From positions 507,984-571,983 of the forward strand of contig NZ_RKQN01000003.1 of NCBI RefSeq assembly GCF_003814555.1: a stretch of 64,000 nt of DNA, written 5' to 3'. The first letter of the stretch is position 1. Each line of letters opens with the position of its first letter. The DNA is from Vulcaniibacterium tengchongense (lineage in GTDB: Bacteria > Pseudomonadota > Gammaproteobacteria > Xanthomonadales > Xanthomonadaceae). A program made the translations under genes and the position numbers. This document shows, one piece after another, positions 55,323 through 64,000 of the stretch. The notes under the pieces are model-generated. The model made no database searches and was not told where the DNA came from. It saw nothing but the letters and a program-made list of their open reading frames with translations.

Positions 55323-55676
55323 TCAGAACTGCAGGCCGCCCTCGCGCGCGGCCTCGGCCAGCGCCTTGATCCGGCCGTGGTAACGGTAGCCGGAACGGTC
55401 GAAGGCAACCTTCTCGATGCCGGCGGCCTTGGCCTTCTCGGCGATCGCGCGACCCACCTTGGCCGCGGCCTCGGTGTTCTTGCCGTTCTTCAGGCCGGTC
55501 TTGACCTCGGCCTGCACGGTCGAGGCCGACGCCAGGACCTTGGCGCCGTCGGCGCTGAAGACCTGGGCGTACAGGTGCTGGCCGGTGCGCAGCACCGACA
55601 GGCGCGGCACCCCGAGTTCGCGGATGTGCGCACGGGTCGACTTGGCGCGGCGCAAGCGGGCGATTTTCTTGTCCAT
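55323..55676 (-). CDS. rplR: 50S ribosomal protein L18
   Basis: Encodes 117 aa: [36 protein letters not shown] and [21 protein letters not shown]18 binds 5S rRNA. The ATG used matches the family length; an upstream in-frame start is not supported. Confidence 0.97.
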   Translation of the reverse strand: MDKKIARLRRAKSTRAHIRELGVPRLSVLRTGQHLYAQVFSADGAKVLASASTVQAEVKTGLKNGKNTEAAAKVGRAIAEKAKAAGIEKVAFDRSGYRYHGRIKALAEAAREGGLQF

Positions 55677-55716
55677 CGTTATGCTCCTGAAAGCTGAAGG
55701 CAGCGGAAGTTCCGCG

Positions 55717-56244
55717 TCATGCCTTCTTGGCTTCCTTACGAATGATGTTCTCACCGGCGTACTTCACGCCCTTGCCCTTGTACGGCTCCGGCGGACGGAA
55801 GGCGCGGATCTTGGCGGCGGTCTCGCCGACGCGCTGCTTGTCGGCGCCCGACACCACGATCTCGGTCTGGCTCGGCGTGGCGAGAGTGATGCCCTCGGGC
55901 GCCTGGAACACGACCGGGTGGGAGAAACCGAGCGACAGGCTCAGGTCCTTGCCCTGCATCGCGGCGCGGTAACCGACGCCGACCAGCTCGAGCTTGCGCT
56001 CGAAGCCCTCGGACACGCCCTTGACCATGTTGGCCAGGATCGCGCGCAGGGTGCCGGCGAGCGGGATCAGCGCGGCGTCCTCGGCGGAGAACACGGCCTG
56101 GCCGTTCTCGACGACGAGGTTGATGGCGGCCGGCTTGGCCACCGACAGCGAGCCCTTCGGGCCCTTGGCGGTGATCGTATCGGCCTGGATGTTCAGCTCG
56201 ACGCCCTTGGGCAGGGCCACCGGCTTCTTGGCAACACGGGACAT
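55717..56244 (-). CDS. rplF: 50S ribosomal protein L6
   Basis: Encodes 175 aa: [40 protein letters not shown] and [20 protein letters not shown]. Two repeated L6 folds as usual. GGAGGAGCC precedes the start. Confidence 0.98.
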   Translation of the reverse strand: MSRVAKKPVALPKGVELNIQADTITAKGPKGSLSVAKPAAINLVVENGQAVFSAEDAALIPLAGTLRAILANMVKGVSEGFERKLELVGVGYRAAMQGKDLSLSLGFSHPVVFQAPEGITLATPSQTEIVVSGADKQRVGETAAKIRAFRPPEPYKGKGVKYAGENIIRKEAKKA

Positions 56245-56257
56245 GGCGGCTCCTCCG

Positions 56258-56656
56258 TCAGGCCACGAAGCACAGGACCTCGCCGCCGACGCCCTGCTGG
56301 CGCGCCTGCGCATCGGTCATGATGCCCTTCGAGGTGGAAATGATGGCGATGCCCAGGCCGCCCAGGACCTTGGGCAGCGCGTCCTTGCCGCGGTACTGGC
56401 GCAGGCCGGACTTCGAGTAGCGCTCAAGGCGCTCGATCACCGGCTTGCCTTCGTAGTACTTCAGCGAGATTTCGAGCTCGGCCTTGCCCGGGCCGGTTTC
56501 GGTCACGCGCGAGTCGAGGATGTAGCCTTCGTCCTTCAGGACCTTGGCGATGGCCACCTTGATCTTCGACGACGGCATCTTCACCGTCGGCTTGCCGACC
56601 GCCGCCGCATTCTTGATGCGGACCAGCATGTCGGCGATGGGATCAGTCATGCTCAT
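56258..56656 (-). CDS. rpsH: 30S ribosomal protein S8
   Basis: Encodes 132 aa: [17 protein letters not shown] and the C-terminal [20 protein letters not shown]. In E. coli S8 represses spc operon translation near rplE. A 139-bp gap separates it from rpsN upstream. Confidence 0.98.
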   Translation of the reverse strand: MSMTDPIADMLVRIKNAAAVGKPTVKMPSSKIKVAIAKVLKDEGYILDSRVTETGPGKAELEISLKYYEGKPVIERLERYSKSGLRQYRGKDALPKVLGGLGIAIISTSKGIMTDAQARQQGVGGEVLCFVA

Positions 56657-56795
56657 GGGAAGTTTCCTGTGAGTAGCACCGATATCCGCGGGATTGCGAA
56701 TTCAGTTGTGGGCGCCCCGCCCGGCGGCGGCCATCAGGCCGGGCCACGGAGCGCAAGCGAGCCGGCAAGTCTAGCAGACCGGCCGGCCGCTTGGG

Positions 56796-57101
56796 TTACC
56801 AGCTGGCCTTGCGCAGGCCCGGCACGTCGCCGTTCATGGTCGCCTTGCGCAGCATGTTGCGGCCGAGGCCGAACTTGCGGTAGACGCCGCGCGGACGGCC
56901 GGAGAGCTCGCAGCGGTTGCGCTGGCGGCACGGCGAGGAGTCGCGCGGCAGCTTCTGCAGCTTGACCGCGGCTTCCATCTTCTCCTCGTACGACGCGGTC
57001 GGGCTGGAGATGATCTTCTTCAGCTCCTCGCGCTTGGCGCCGTGGCGCTTGGCCAGCTTTTCCCGCTTGATCTCGCGGTTGACCATGGAGGTCTTAGCCA
57101 T
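56796..57101 (-). CDS. rpsN: 30S ribosomal protein S14 (long, zinc-independent form)
   Basis: Encodes 101 aa. The [20 protein letters not shown] segment and the C-terminal PGLRKASW define S14; the zinc-binding C-x2-C...C-x2-C of the short form is absent, so no zinc ligand is needed. Confidence 0.97.
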   Translation of the reverse strand: MAKTSMVNREIKREKLAKRHGAKREELKKIISSPTASYEEKMEAAVKLQKLPRDSSPCRQRNRCELSGRPRGVYRKFGLGRNMLRKATMNGDVPGLRKASW

Positions 57102-57158
57102 GTGTGGATTCCTTAGCTTGAGAAGACCGGCCGCGGGCGGCCGGGCCCTTCGATCGGA

Positions 57159-57701
57159 TTAATTGCGGAACGGGAAGCGGAAGGCCTCGAGCAGCGCCTT
57201 GGCCTCGGCATCGGTCTTCGCGGTCGTGGTGATCGCGATGTCCATGCCGCGCAGGGCGTCGACCTGGTCGAAGTCGATCTCCGGGAAGATGATCTGCTCC
57301 TTCACGCCCATGTTGTAGTTGCCGCGACCGTCGAACGAACGGCCGGAGACGCCGCGGAAGTCGCGCACGCGCGGCAGGGCGATGTTGACCAGGCGATCCA
57401 GGAACTCGTACATCCGCTCGCGGCGCAGCGTGACCTTGCAGCCGATCGGCCAGCCGTCGCGGATCTTGAACGAAGCGACCGACACGCGGCTCTTGGTCAC
57501 GATCGGCTTCTGGCCGGCGATCTTGGCCATGTCGGCGACCGCGTTCTCGAGGATCTTCTTGTTGCTGGCGGCCTCGCCCACGCCCATGTTGAGCGTGATC
57601 TTGACCAGGCGCGGCACTTCCATCGGGTTCTTGTAGCCGAACTTCTTGGTCAGCGCCGGGACGACTTCGTCCTTGTAAAACTTTTCAAGCCGGGTGGTCA
57701 T
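57159..57701 (-). CDS. rplE: 50S ribosomal protein L5
   Basis: Encodes 180 aa: [31 protein letters not shown], and [20 protein letters not shown]. Contacts 5S rRNA and the P-site tRNA. Twelve bases separate it from rplX. Confidence 0.98.
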   Translation of the reverse strand: MTTRLEKFYKDEVVPALTKKFGYKNPMEVPRLVKITLNMGVGEAASNKKILENAVADMAKIAGQKPIVTKSRVSVASFKIRDGWPIGCKVTLRRERMYEFLDRLVNIALPRVRDFRGVSGRSFDGRGNYNMGVKEQIIFPEIDFDQVDALRGMDIAITTTAKTDAEAKALLEAFRFPFRN

Positions 57702-57712
57702 TTGAGCATTCC

Positions 57713-58027
57713 TCAGGCGTCAACCGCCTCTCCGCTGGAGCGGAACACACGCAGTTTGCGTCCATCCTCCAGCACCTTGAAACCGACGCGTTCGCCCTTG
57801 CCCGTGGCCGGGTTGAACAGCATCACGTTGGAAATGTGGATCGGCGCTTCGCGCTCGATCACGCCGCCCGGCTGGCCCGCCTGCGGGTTCGGCTTGGTGT
57901 GGCGCTTGACGACGTTGATGTTCGAGACGACGACCTTGTCGCCGGCCACGCGCACCACCTCGCCCTTGCGGCCCTTGTCCTTGCCGGCGATGACGATCAC
58001 CTGATCGCCCTTGCGGATACGATTCAT
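57713..58027 (-). CDS. rplX: 50S ribosomal protein L24
   Basis: Encodes 104 aa with the KOW motif [20 protein letters not shown] and [10 protein letters not shown]. Initiates 50S assembly. Confidence 0.98.
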   Translation of the reverse strand: MNRIRKGDQVIVIAGKDKGRKGEVVRVAGDKVVVSNINVVKRHTKPNPQAGQPGGVIEREAPIHISNVMLFNPATGKGERVGFKVLEDGRKLRVFRSSGEAVDA

Positions 58028-58041
58028 ATCAATTCCTCCGC

Positions 58042-58410
58042 TCAGAGCACTTCAGGAGCGAGCGAGACGATCTTCATGAACTTCTCGGTACGCAGCTCGC
58101 GGGTCACCGGCCCGAAGATGCGGGTACCGATCGGTTCCTGCTTGTTGTTGAGGAGCACGGCGGCGTTGCCGTCGAAGCGGATCAGCGAGCCGTCCGGACG
58201 GCGCACGCCCTTGCGGGTGCGCACCACGACGGCGTCGTAGACGTCGCCCTTCTTCACCTTGCCGCGCGGGATGGCGTCCTTGACGGTCACCTTGATGATG
58301 TCGCCGATGCCGGCGTAACGGCGCTTGGAGCCGCCCAGCACCTTGATGCACATCACTTCCTTGGCGCCCGAGTTGTCCGCCACATCGAGGTAGCTCTGCA
58401 TCTGGATCAT
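58042..58410 (-). CDS. rplN: 50S ribosomal protein L14
   Basis: Encodes 122 aa: [20 protein letters not shown] and [20 protein letters not shown]. Highly conserved interface protein; first gene of the spc portion in E. coli order. Confidence 0.98.
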   Translation of the reverse strand: MIQMQSYLDVADNSGAKEVMCIKVLGGSKRRYAGIGDIIKVTVKDAIPRGKVKKGDVYDAVVVRTRKGVRRPDGSLIRFDGNAAVLLNNKQEPIGTRIFGPVTRELRTEKFMKIVSLAPEVL

Positions 58411-58424
58411 GTTCGGCTCTCCTC

Positions 58425-58694
58425 TTACTCGGCCGCGCGGCTGACGATCTCAACCACGCGCCAGTTCTTGGTCTTGGACAGCGGGGCGCACTCGGCCACG
58501 CGCACGATGTCGCCCTCGTTGCAGGCGTTGTCGGCGTCGTGGGCGTGCAGCTTGGTCGAGCGGCGGATGTACTTGCCGTACAGCGCGTGCTTGACCTGGC
58601 GCTCCACGAGCACGGTGACGGTCTTGTCCATCTTGTTGCTGACAACCCGGCCTTCGACCGTGCGCAGCGCCTTCTCTGTATTGTTGTCGGTCAT
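58425..58694 (-). CDS. rpsQ: 30S ribosomal protein S17
   Basis: Encodes 89 aa with [20 protein letters not shown] and [19 protein letters not shown]. Binds 16S rRNA 5' domain; last gene of the S10 part of the cluster. Confidence 0.98.
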   Translation of the reverse strand: MTDNNTEKALRTVEGRVVSNKMDKTVTVLVERQVKHALYGKYIRRSTKLHAHDADNACNEGDIVRVAECAPLSKTKNWRVVEIVSRAAE

Positions 58695-58703
58695 GGCGGG
58701 TCC

Positions 58704-58889
58704 TTACTTCTTCTGGCCCAGCAGGGTGTTGACGCGAGCGATCTCGCGCCGCACCCGCCGGATCTCGTGGCTCTTGGCGAGCTGACCGGTCACCTTCTGC
58801 ATGCGCAGGGCGAACTGCTCCTTGTGCAGCTCGCCGAGGTGGGCCTGCAGCTCCTCCGCGGATTTTTCGCGCAGTTGCTTGAGTTCCAT
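58704..58889 (-). CDS. rpmC: 50S ribosomal protein L29
   Basis: Encodes 61 aa, two helices; [20 protein letters not shown] and [19 protein letters not shown]. Its ATG overlaps the rplP stop by one base (TAATG). Confidence 0.98.
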   Translation of the reverse strand: MELKQLREKSAEELQAHLGELHKEQFALRMQKVTGQLAKSHEIRRVRREIARVNTLLGQKK

Positions 58890-59302
58890 TAGCGCACCGT
58901 CCGGGTAACGAAAGTGGTCTTCACCGACAGCTTGGCGGCGGCCAGGCGGAACGCCTCGCGCGCGACTTCCTCGCTGACGCCCTCGATCTCGTAGATCATG
59001 CGGCCCGGCTGCACCTGGGCCACCCAGTACTCCACGTTGCCCTTACCGGAGCCCATTCGGACCTCGATCGGCTTCTGGGTGATCGGCTTGTCCGGGAACA
59101 CGCGGATCCACATCTTGCCGCCGCGCTTGACGTAGCGGCTGATGGAACGGCGCGCGGCCTCGATCTGACGCGCGGTCAGCTGGCCGTGGGCCGTCGCCTT
59201 CAGGCCGTACTCGCCGAAGCTGACGGCGTTGCCGTTCCAGCTCAGGCCCTCGTTGCGGCCCTTGTGCACCTTGCGGTACTTGGTTCGCTTGGGTTGCAGC
59301 AT
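58889..59302 (-). CDS. rplP: 50S ribosomal protein L16
   Basis: Encodes 137 aa: [20 protein letters not shown] and [20 protein letters not shown]. The Arg that YcfD-type oxygenases hydroxylate lies in this MGSGKG region of L16. Confidence 0.98.
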   Translation of the reverse strand: MLQPKRTKYRKVHKGRNEGLSWNGNAVSFGEYGLKATAHGQLTARQIEAARRSISRYVKRGGKMWIRVFPDKPITQKPIEVRMGSGKGNVEYWVAQVQPGRMIYEIEGVSEEVAREAFRLAAAKLSVKTTFVTRTVR

Positions 59303-59308
59303 GGCGGA

Positions 59309-60034
59309 TTACCTCTGTTCGCGGGCCGCGCGGCCCGGACGCTCGCTACGCTCGGCGCGTTCGCCGCGCGGCGCGTCGTCCTGCTTTTCCTGGCCGACCT
59401 GGGAGAAATCGAAGATCTCGCCCTTGTAGATCCAGACCTTGATGCCGATGACGCCGTAGGTGGTGCGTGCTTCGGCGAAACCGTAGTCGATGTCGGCGCG
59501 CAGGGTGTGCAGGGGCACGCGGCCCTCGCGGTACCACTCCGAACGCGCGATCTCGGCGCCGTTCAGGCGGCCGGCGACGTTGACCTTGATGCCCAGCGCG
59601 CCCAGGCGCATCGCGTTGCCGACCGCGCGCTTCATCGCGCGGCGGAACATGATGCGGCGCTCCAGCTGCTGCGCGATCGACTCGGCGACCAACTGCGCGT
59701 CGAGCTCGGGCTTGCGCACCTCGGTGACGTTGATGTGCGCCGGAACGCCCATCACGTCGCTGACTTCCTTGCGCAGCTTCTCGATGTCCTCGCCGCGCTT
59801 GCCGATCACCACGCCCGGGCGGGCGGTGTGGATGGTGACGCGGGCGTTGTTGGCCGGGCGCTCGATGTAGATCTTCGAGATGCCCGCCTGCGCCAGCTTC
59901 TTGCGCAGCAGCTCGCGGACCTTCAGGTCGGCCGCCAGGAACTCGGCGTACTGCTTCTTGTTGGCGAACCACTTCGAGTTCCAGTCCTTGGCGATGCCCA
60001 GGCGGATACCGGTGGGATGAACTTTATGACCCAT
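59309..60034 (-). CDS. rpsC: 30S ribosomal protein S3
   Basis: Encodes 241 aa: [20 protein letters not shown], a KH domain with [18 protein letters not shown], and an Arg/Glu-rich C-terminal tail longer than that of E. coli. Forms the mRNA entry channel. Confidence 0.98.
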   Translation of the reverse strand: MGHKVHPTGIRLGIAKDWNSKWFANKKQYAEFLAADLKVRELLRKKLAQAGISKIYIERPANNARVTIHTARPGVVIGKRGEDIEKLRKEVSDVMGVPAHINVTEVRKPELDAQLVAESIAQQLERRIMFRRAMKRAVGNAMRLGALGIKVNVAGRLNGAEIARSEWYREGRVPLHTLRADIDYGFAEARTTYGVIGIKVWIYKGEIFDFSQVGQEKQDDAPRGERAERSERPGRAAREQR

Positions 60035-60050
60035 TGTCTCTGACTCCGCC

Positions 60051-60386
60051 TTACTTGCCCGCGCCCACGACCACGGTGATGTGGCTGGTGCGCTTGAGGA
60101 TGCGGGTACCGCGGCCCTTCGCCCGCGCCATGAAGCGCTTCAGCGTCGGCCCCTCGTCGACCATGATGGTCTTGACCTTGAGCTCGTCGATGTCGGCGCC
60201 CTGGTTGTTCTCGGCGTTGGCGATCGCGGATTCGACGACCTTGCGGATCAGCGCCGCGGCCTTCTTGTCCGAGAACTTGAGCAGGCTGACGGCGCGCTCG
60301 GCCGACAGGCCGCGCACCTGGTCGGCGACCAGCCGGGCCTTCTGAGGGGAGATGCGCGCGGTGCGCAGGATGGCTTTCGCTTCCAT
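60051..60386 (-). CDS. rplV: 50S ribosomal protein L22
   Basis: Encodes 111 aa from [26 protein letters not shown] lies six bases before this ATG and only directly abuts the ATG two codons earlier, so the inner start is preferred. The beta-hairpin loop that lines the exit tunnel ([17 protein letters not shown]) is intact, with no sign of macrolide-resistance changes. Confidence 0.96.
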   Translation of the reverse strand: MEAKAILRTARISPQKARLVADQVRGLSAERAVSLLKFSDKKAAALIRKVVESAIANAENNQGADIDELKVKTIMVDEGPTLKRFMARAKGRGTRILKRTSHITVVVGAGK

Positions 60387-60396
60387 GGTCATCTCC

Positions 60397-60663
60397 TTAC
60401 TTGCTCTTCTTGTCGCCGCCGTGACCCTTGAAGGTACGGGTCAGGGCGAACTCGCCGAGCTTGTGGCCGACCATGTTCTCGTTGATCAGCACCGGGATGT
60501 GGTTCTTGCCGTTGTGTACGGCGATGGTGAAGCCCACCATCTCCGGCAGGATCATCGAGCGACGCGACCAGGTCTTGATCGGCTTCTTGTTGTTGCCCGC
60601 GGCCTCGACCTTCTTGATCAGATGGTGGTCGACGAACGGGCCCTTCTTCAGTGAACGTGCCAT
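60397..60663 (-). CDS. rpsS: 30S ribosomal protein S19
   Basis: Encodes 88 aa: [20 protein letters not shown] and [20 protein letters not shown]. Head protein contacting S13. Confidence 0.98.
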   Translation of the reverse strand: MARSLKKGPFVDHHLIKKVEAAGNNKKPIKTWSRRSMILPEMVGFTIAVHNGKNHIPVLINENMVGHKLGEFALTRTFKGHGGDKKSK

Positions 60664-60669
60664 GGCCGA

Positions 60670-61497
60670 TTAACTCCTGCGATCGCGCACGATGAACTGC
60701 TGGGTGCGCTTGTTCTTGCGGGTCTTGTAACCCTTGGTCGGGACGCCCCACGGGGTGACCGGGTGCGGGTTACCCTGGCCGGCGCGGCCCTCGCCGCCGC
60801 CGTGCGGGTGGTCGACCGGGTTCATCGCCGCGCCGCGGACGGTCGGCTTGACGCCGCGCCAGCGGGCCGCACCGGCCTTGCCCAGCTTCTCCAGGTTGTG
60901 CTCGTCGTTGCCGACCTCGCCGATGGTGGCGCGGCACTCGGCCGGCACCTTGCGCATCTCGCCCGAGCGCAGCCGCAGGGTGGCGTAGCCGTGCTCGCGG
61001 GCGATCAGCTGCACGCCGGCACCGGCGGCGCGGGCCAGCTGGGCGCCCTTGCCCGGCTTCATCTCGATGCAGTGCACCGTCGAGCCGACCGGGATGTTCG
61101 CCAGCGGCAGGGTGTTGCCGACCTTGATCGGGGCGTCGCGGCCCGCGATCACCTGGTCGCCGCTCTTCAGGCCCTTCGGGGCGATGATGTAGCGGCGCTC
61201 GCCGTCGACGTAGCACAGCAGCGCGATGTGCGCGGTGCGGTTCGGGTCGTACTCGATCCGCTCCACGCGCGCCGGAATGCCTTCCTTGTCGCGCTTGAAG
61301 TCGATGATGCGGTAGTGCTGCTTGTGACCGCCGCCGATGTGGCGGGTGGTGATGCGGCCGTGGTGGTTGCGGCCGCCGGTCTTGCTCTGCTTCTCGACCA
61401 GCGCCGCGTGCGGCGCGCCCTTGTGCAGGCCCGGCGTCACCACGCGCACCGCGCTGCGGCGGCCGGCGGAGGTGGGCTTGAAAGTCATCAATGCCAT
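60670..61497 (-). CDS. rplB: 50S ribosomal protein L2
   Basis: Encodes 275 aa: [40 protein letters not shown] and the C-terminal [20 protein letters not shown] segment (here [20 protein letters not shown]). Needed for peptidyl transferase centre assembly. Confidence 0.98.
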   Translation of the reverse strand: MALMTFKPTSAGRRSAVRVVTPGLHKGAPHAALVEKQSKTGGRNHHGRITTRHIGGGHKQHYRIIDFKRDKEGIPARVERIEYDPNRTAHIALLCYVDGERRYIIAPKGLKSGDQVIAGRDAPIKVGNTLPLANIPVGSTVHCIEMKPGKGAQLARAAGAGVQLIAREHGYATLRLRSGEMRKVPAECRATIGEVGNDEHNLEKLGKAGAARWRGVKPTVRGAAMNPVDHPHGGGEGRAGQGNPHPVTPWGVPTKGYKTRKNKRTQQFIVRDRRS

Positions 61498-61507
61498 GGA
61501 TCTATCC

Positions 61508-61804
61508 TCAGGCCGTGGCCATCACGTCGATCGACTGGCCTTCGGCCAGCTTCACGTAAGCCTTGCGCCAGTCGCCACGGCGGCCGGTGCGGAAGCGGAA
61601 GGACTTGTTCTTGCCCTTCACGTTGACCACGTTCACCGCCTCGACCTTGACGCCGAACAGCTTTTCCACGGCCGTCTTGATGTCGGCCTTGGTCGCGTCC
61701 GTCGCCACTTCGAAGACGTACTGGTTGGAAACTTCCTGCAGGCGCGCGGTCTTCTCGGACACGCGCGGCGCGCGGATGATGCTGTAGAGCTTGGCCTCGT
61801 TCAT
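61508..61804 (-). CDS. rplW: 50S ribosomal protein L23
   Basis: Encodes 98 aa from [20 protein letters not shown]; docks SRP and trigger factor at the tunnel exit. The ATG overlaps the rplD stop (ATGA) and GAGGAG lies eight bases upstream; a GTG three codons earlier is less likely. Confidence 0.96.
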   Translation of the reverse strand: MNEAKLYSIIRAPRVSEKTARLQEVSNQYVFEVATDATKADIKTAVEKLFGVKVEAVNVVNVKGKNKSFRFRTGRRGDWRKAYVKLAEGQSIDVMATA

Positions 61805-62406
61805 GCCAGCCACTCCTCGATCTTCTTGACCGCGTCGGCGGTGACCACGACCGTATCGGCGCCGACCAGGGCGACCGGGTCGAGGCCCTGCACGTCGCGC
61901 ACTTCGACGTACGGCAGGTTGCGCGCCGACAGGTACAGGTTCTCGGTGGCGTCCTCGGTGACGATCAGCGGACGCTGGCCCGCTTCCAGGCCCTTCAGCT
62001 TATCGACCAGGCCGCGGGTCTTGGGCGCGTCGACGTCGAACGACTCGACGACCTTGATCCGGCCCTGGCGGTTCAGCTCGGACAGGATCGCGGCGATCGC
62101 CGCGCGGTACATCTTGCGGTTGACCTTCTGCGCGAAGCTGCGCGGCTTGGCCGCGAAGGTCACGCCGCCGCCGACGAAGATCGGCGCGGTGAGCGCGCCG
62201 TGGCGGGCACCGCCGCCCTTCTGGCGCTTGGACTTCTTGGTCGTGCCGCTGACCTCGGAACGGGTCTTCTGCGCCTTGGTGCCGGCGCGGGCCGCGTTGC
62301 GGTAGGCGACGACGACCTGGTGGACCAGGTCTTCGCTGAATTCGCGACCGAAGACGGCGTCGGAAACCGACAGCGTCTTGCTGCTATTGGTGATGGCGAG
62401 TTCCAT
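61801..62406 (-). CDS. rplD: 50S ribosomal protein L4
   Basis: Encodes 201 aa from [20 protein letters not shown], the same length as E. coli L4. [20 protein letters not shown] forms the tunnel loop. In E. coli L4 also represses the S10 operon through its leader. AAGGAG is eight bases before this ATG and only two before the ATG two codons upstream. Confidence 0.97.
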   Translation of the reverse strand: MELAITNSSKTLSVSDAVFGREFSEDLVHQVVVAYRNAARAGTKAQKTRSEVSGTTKKSKRQKGGGARHGALTAPIFVGGGVTFAAKPRSFAQKVNRKMYRAAIAAILSELNRQGRIKVVESFDVDAPKTRGLVDKLKGLEAGQRPLIVTEDATENLYLSARNLPYVEVRDVQGLDPVALVGADTVVVTADAVKKIEEWLA

Positions 62407-62418
62407 CGTCATCTCTCC

Positions 62419-63072
62419 TTATGCCTTGCTCGAGGGACGCACGATGACGTCGCCGCCCGGCGCGCCCGGCACGGCGCCCTTGACCGCGATCAGGCCACGC
62501 TCGGCGTCGACCTTGACCACTTCCAGACGCTGGGTGGTCTGGGTCACGGCGCCCATGTGGCCGGCCATCTTCTTGCCCGGGAACACGCGGCCCGGGGTCT
62601 GGCGCTGGCCGATCGAGCCCGGGGCGCGATGCGACAGCGAGTTACCGTGGGTGGCGTCGCCCATGGTGAAGTTCCAGCGCTTGATCGTGCCCTGGAAGCC
62701 CTTGCCCTTGGTCACGCCCTGGACGTCGACCAGCTGGCCCGGCTGGAAGATGTCGGCGCGGATCTCGCCGCCGACCTCGAAGCCGCCGACCTGGTCGTCC
62801 TCCACCCGCAGCTCCCACAGGCCGCGGCCCGGCTCGACCTTCGCCTTGGCGAGATGGCCGGCCTCCGGCTTGTTCACGAGCGCGGCGCGGCGCACGCCCA
62901 CGGTCACCTGCACGGCGCTGTAGCCGTCGGTTTCCGGGGTCTTGATCTGGGTGATGCGGTTCGGGGTCGCCTCGATCAGGGTCACCGGAACCGACTTGCC
63001 GTCCTCGGTGAAGAAACGGCTCATGCCGGCCTTGCGACCGACGATGCCCAACGAATACTTCTTCGCGGTCAT
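62419..63072 (-). CDS. rplC: 50S ribosomal protein L3
   Basis: Encodes 217 aa: [20 protein letters not shown], and [20 protein letters not shown] with [15 protein letters not shown], the loop reaching to the peptidyl transferase centre, including the Gln normally methylated by PrmB. Confidence 0.98.
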   Translation of the reverse strand: MTAKKYSLGIVGRKAGMSRFFTEDGKSVPVTLIEATPNRITQIKTPETDGYSAVQVTVGVRRAALVNKPEAGHLAKAKVEPGRGLWELRVEDDQVGGFEVGGEIRADIFQPGQLVDVQGVTKGKGFQGTIKRWNFTMGDATHGNSLSHRAPGSIGQRQTPGRVFPGKKMAGHMGAVTQTTQRLEVVKVDAERGLIAVKGAVPGAPGGDVIVRPSSKA

Positions 63073-63083
63073 GGTGGCGGGCC

Positions 63084-63395
63084 TCAGGTCAGCTTGATCT
63101 GCACGTCGACGCCAGCCGCGAGCTCGAGCTTCATCAGCGCGTCCACGGTCTTGTCGTTGGGGTCGACGATGTCGAGCACGCGCTTGTGCGTGCGGGTCTC
63201 GTACTGGTCGCGCGCGTCCTTGTCGACGTGCGGCGACACCAGGACGGTGTAGCGCTCGATCTTGGTCGGCAGCGGGATCGGGCCGCGCACCTGCGCGCCC
63301 GTCCGCTTGGCCGTCTCGACGATCTCGCTGGCCGAGCGGTCGATCAGACGATGATCGTACGCCTTGAGCCGAATCCGGATCTTTTGGTCCGCCAT
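63084..63395 (-). CDS. rpsJ: 30S ribosomal protein S10
   Basis: Encodes 103 aa: [20 protein letters not shown] and [20 protein letters not shown]. First gene of the S10 cluster; in addition a partner of NusB in antitermination. GAGGAAA precedes the ATG. A long leader with hairpins lies upstream. Confidence 0.98.
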   Translation of the reverse strand: MADQKIRIRLKAYDHRLIDRSASEIVETAKRTGAQVRGPIPLPTKIERYTVLVSPHVDKDARDQYETRTHKRVLDIVDPNDKTVDALMKLELAAGVDVQIKLT

Positions 63396-63502
63396 GACGG
63401 ATTTCCTCGGTTAAAGAGCGACGGGCCGGCCTCTGGGTGTGCCGAACCCCGGAATGAATCTCGGCCCCGGCGCTACACCCGCGCCCCGGAGCCTCCCTGC
63501 TT

Positions 63503-63535
63503 GGAAAAACAAGGCAGGCCGGTTGCCCGGCCCGC
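63503..63535 (-). promoter_or_regulatory. Attenuator-like hairpin in the S10 leader
   Basis: On the minus strand GGCCGG / CCGGCC with loop GCAA (63517-63532) is followed by TGCCTTGTTTTTCC. The downstream part can pair instead as CTTG-TTTTTC-CAAG flanked by CCTGC / GCAGG, which would break the U-run. This resembles the L4-controlled termination site of the E. coli S10 leader in layout, not in sequence. Confidence 0.5.
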
Positions 63536-63699
63536 CCAGACGGAATCTGTGAACGCGCAAACCGCCCCGCTTGCCCGAACTCCCGGGCGGGCGGGGCAGT
63601 GCCGCGCGACATTTCCCTGTCTGGCGAATACGAAGCGCGTCCTGCGCCTCATTTCGCTGGTCTGCGGCCCCGATCGAACGAGGTCCGCGGTGGTCGTGC

Positions 63700-63729
63700 A
63701 TTCTAGCGGGATTCTACCTGCTGGCGCAA
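63700..63729 (-). promoter_or_regulatory. Likely S10 operon promoter
   Basis: On the minus strand TTGCGC (63724-63729) is followed after 18 bp by TAGAAT (63700-63705). A second TAGAAT lies 11 bp further upstream. Transcription would begin near 63693, giving a leader of about 300 nt to rpsJ. Confidence 0.6.
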
Positions 63730-63869
63730 GCGCCAGACAGGGAATCGCCCCCGGCCCGCTGAACGGAGCGGGCGGACCGGAATCCGGCCGCCCTCGAGGC
63801 CATCGCCTCGATCCGTGTCCGCAGGACCGGCGCGCCGGCCCTGCCCGCGTCCGCGGGCGACTCGGCGAA

Positions 63870-63898
63870 GCCCTGTGCGCCCATCGGGCGCACAGGGC
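63870..63898 (-). terminator. Stem-loop after tuf, probable terminator
   Basis: A 12-bp stem GCCCTGTGCGCC / GGGCGCACAGGGC class repeat (perfect inverted repeat around ATC/GAT) lies 7 bp after the tuf stop. The following bases TTCG are only weakly T-rich, so termination may be partial. Confidence 0.55.
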
Positions 63899-63905
63899 CG
63901 GACCA

Positions 63906-64000
63906 TCACTTGATGATCTTGCTCACCACGCCCGCGCCGACGGTGCGGCCGCCCTCGCGGATCGCGAAGCGCAGGCCCTCGTCCATCGCCACCGGGTTGA
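63906..64000 (-). CDS. tuf: Elongation factor Tu, C-terminal end (cut by window edge)
   Basis: Only the last 31 codons are in the window. The translation [20 protein letters not shown] followed by [10 protein letters not shown] and a stop is the invariant EF-Tu C-terminus. EF-Tu delivers aminoacyl-tRNA to the ribosome. Its position upstream of rpsJ matches the str-S10 arrangement of proteobacteria. Confidence 0.97.
   Translation of the reverse strand, partial: NPVAMDEGLRFAIREGGRTVGAGVVSKIIK

Larger units (their letters stand above)
63396..63905. other. tuf-rpsJ intergenic region: S10 promoter and long leader
   Basis: This 510-bp region has no gene. On the minus strand, in order from tuf, it holds the tuf terminator-like stem, a promoter (63700-63729), a leader of roughly 300 nt with several GC-rich stems including an attenuator-like one at 63503-63535, and the rpsJ ribosome binding site. 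A 14-bp inverted repeat brackets the promoter. Confidence 0.7.

Overview
The window is chromosomal DNA of a very GC-rich gammaproteobacterium of the Xanthomonadaceae, most likely Lysobacter or a close relative. Evidence: two S46-family dipeptidyl-peptidases, tandem small DUF6289-like proteins, a class II DAHP synthase, the rplQ-rpoA-rpsD-rpsK-rpsM-secY order without rpmJ, and xanthomonad-type dispersed hairpin repeats. No rRNA, tRNA, insertion sequence, prophage or CRISPR array was seen. The genus is an inference.

Layout. 1-14.2 kb: the 5' part of folC, a small membrane protein, a histidine phosphatase, two tandem secreted small proteins, an S46 peptidase, a merC-like gene divergent from an ExbB-like/DUF2149 pair across a Zur-like palindrome, a second S46 peptidase, tdh-kbl (threonine to glycine), a pseudouridine synthase flanked by two paralogous periplasmic proteins, and an OmpA-family porin. 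14.3-23.9 kb: prpD, a LigB-type dioxygenase, a fructosamine-kinase-like protein, a LysR regulator divergent from an MFS exporter, an SGNH hydrolase and two oxidoreductases. 23.9-29.0 kb: an overlapping three-gene condensin-like operon (MksF/MksE/MksB type). 29.6-38.5 kb: fadH, a SleB-like cell wall hydrolase, a GST and prpE-prpB-prpC, which with the distant prpD covers propionate activation and most of the methylcitrate cycle. 38.7-49.1 kb: an MFS/HxlR divergent pair, mdh, an aminotransferase, a cyclophilin, typA, a DUF2127 protein fused into a decayed amidase gene, DAHP synthase and dsbB. 49.1-64.0 kb: the alpha, spc and S10 ribosomal protein clusters, all on the minus strand, ending in the 3' end of tuf.

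Points most worth a second look: the Zur-like operator placed between merC and the ExbB/DUF2149 genes; apparent one-base frame losses in both genes of that pair and in the DUF2127 gene (real decay or assembly indels); the duplicated C-terminal motif in the two proteins flanking the pseudouridine synthase; the condensin operon whose first gene ends inside a dispersed repeat; and a roughly 300-nt S10 leader with alternative hairpins ahead of rpsJ.
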